DNA of 64,000 nt, taken from contig WBMZ01008656.1 in assembly GCA_013400975.1 (NCBI GenBank), positions 19,764-83,763 on the forward strand. The letters are read 5' to 3'. Both the position numbers and the translations under genes were made by a program. Below the pieces are notes generated by a model. It was not told the origin of the DNA, did not search any database, and was given only the letters and a program-made list of their open reading frames with translations. Source of the DNA: Atrichornis clamosus (Eukaryota > Chordata > Aves > Passeriformes > Menuridae). This document shows positions 63,679 to 64,000 of this stretch, piece after piece (the stretch's first letter is position 1; each line of letters begins with the position of its first letter).

Positions 63679-64000
63679 CTCCGCCGCCGCCTCGGCGCGG
63701 CGGCTCCTACAGACGGCTCCTCTCCCCGCTGCCCGCGCCCCTCCTCTTCCTCCGCCCGGCCCCTGGGCTCCCGCCCCCGGGCGCCGCCGTGCCAGGGCCG
63801 CGGCCACCCCGCTCCGCGGCTGCCTCAGCCCGCCCGGTGCTCTCCCTCCTCGGCGCCTCCCTCGCTCCCCGCTCCGCCCGCTCCGGCCCCGCCCTGGTCC
63901 GCCCCCCTTCCCCTCCGGCGGCGGGGACATCTGGGGCGAAGTAGTGCGGGGCGGAGGGAGACGGGCGGTGCCCCCTCGCCGCCGCCCCGGGCTTTGTCCC
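63150..64000 (-). promoter_or_regulatory. ANKRD50: CpG-island promoter of ANKRD50
   Basis: From about 63150 to the window edge the DNA is extremely GC-rich with undepleted CpG (many 'gcgc', 'ccgccg', 'cgcg'). It contains GC-box cores of the SP1 type (for example 'ggggcggag' near 63950 and 'ccccgccc' near 63890). No TATA box is evident. It lies at the 5' end of ANKRD50 and fits a broad housekeeping-type promoter. The island is cut by the window end, so the transcription start cannot be fixed. Long open frames here on both strands (169 to 214 residues) are Pro/Arg/Gly/Ala-rich products of GC bias and are not called. Confidence 0.8.
63679..63930 (-). other. ANKRD50: ANKRD50 non-coding exon 1 (predicted, 5' end open)
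   Basis: The 3' bound is the strong donor GGAG|gtgagcg at 63679/63678, the best in the island in the right orientation. The 5' bound is arbitrary and marks only the likely zone of transcription starts. No in-frame link to the coding start is expected, because exon 2 contains its own start codon and several upstream stops. Confidence 0.45.

Noticed and set aside
63286..63944. Long open frames (169 to 214 codons) in the CpG island on both strands
   Set aside because: They are Pro/Arg/Gly/Ala-rich, overlap each other on opposite strands and cross the predicted exon 1 donor. This is an effect of GC content.

Overview
The window is vertebrate nuclear DNA, most likely from a bird. Coding density is low, the gene is interrupted by GT-AG introns, and the promoter is a CpG island. 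Scattered through it are copies of the CR1 LINE 3' end, with the 'ggttggaagggacc' type tail on one strand and 'ggtctcttccaaccc' on the other, which are typical of avian genomes. I see no prokaryotic, organellar, CRISPR or phage-like content.

Layout. Positions 1 to about 23.97 kb are intergenic: AT-rich, with no convincing gene, a few CR1 fragments, microsatellites, small GC-rich patches and one or two stretches that look like conserved non-coding DNA. From about 23.97 kb to the right edge there is one gene on the minus strand, ANKRD50. Its predicted parts, in transcription order, are: a CpG-island promoter and non-coding exon 1 (donor at 63679/63678); a 1.5 kb intron; exon 2 (61581 to about 62155, start codon at 62059..62057); a 20 kb intron; exon 3 (41246..41475); an 8.5 kb intron; exon 4 of about 3.5 kb (29244..32791, stop at 29249..29247); and probably a short intron in the 3' UTR followed by a long last exon ending near 23.97 kb. 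The three coding pieces join in frame at canonical splice sites and give 1417 residues, close to the length I recall for the human protein (about 1429).

The protein has an N-terminal STAND/NACHT-like P-loop NTPase split over exons 2 and 3, a helical region, about 18 to 19 ankyrin repeats encoded in one exon, and a serine-rich, probably disordered tail ending in E-T-P-L, a class I PDZ ligand of the kind SNX27 prefers. Published work places ANKRD50 in the SNX27-retromer-WASH endosomal recycling assembly.

I found no previously undescribed system. The observations most worth checking concern the regulation of ANKRD50: three tandem short uORFs just before the start codon, a 3' UTR intron whose donor lies 3 nt after the stop, a well-formed poly(A) site 5 kb further on, and a GC-rich block confined to part of the ankyrin exon.
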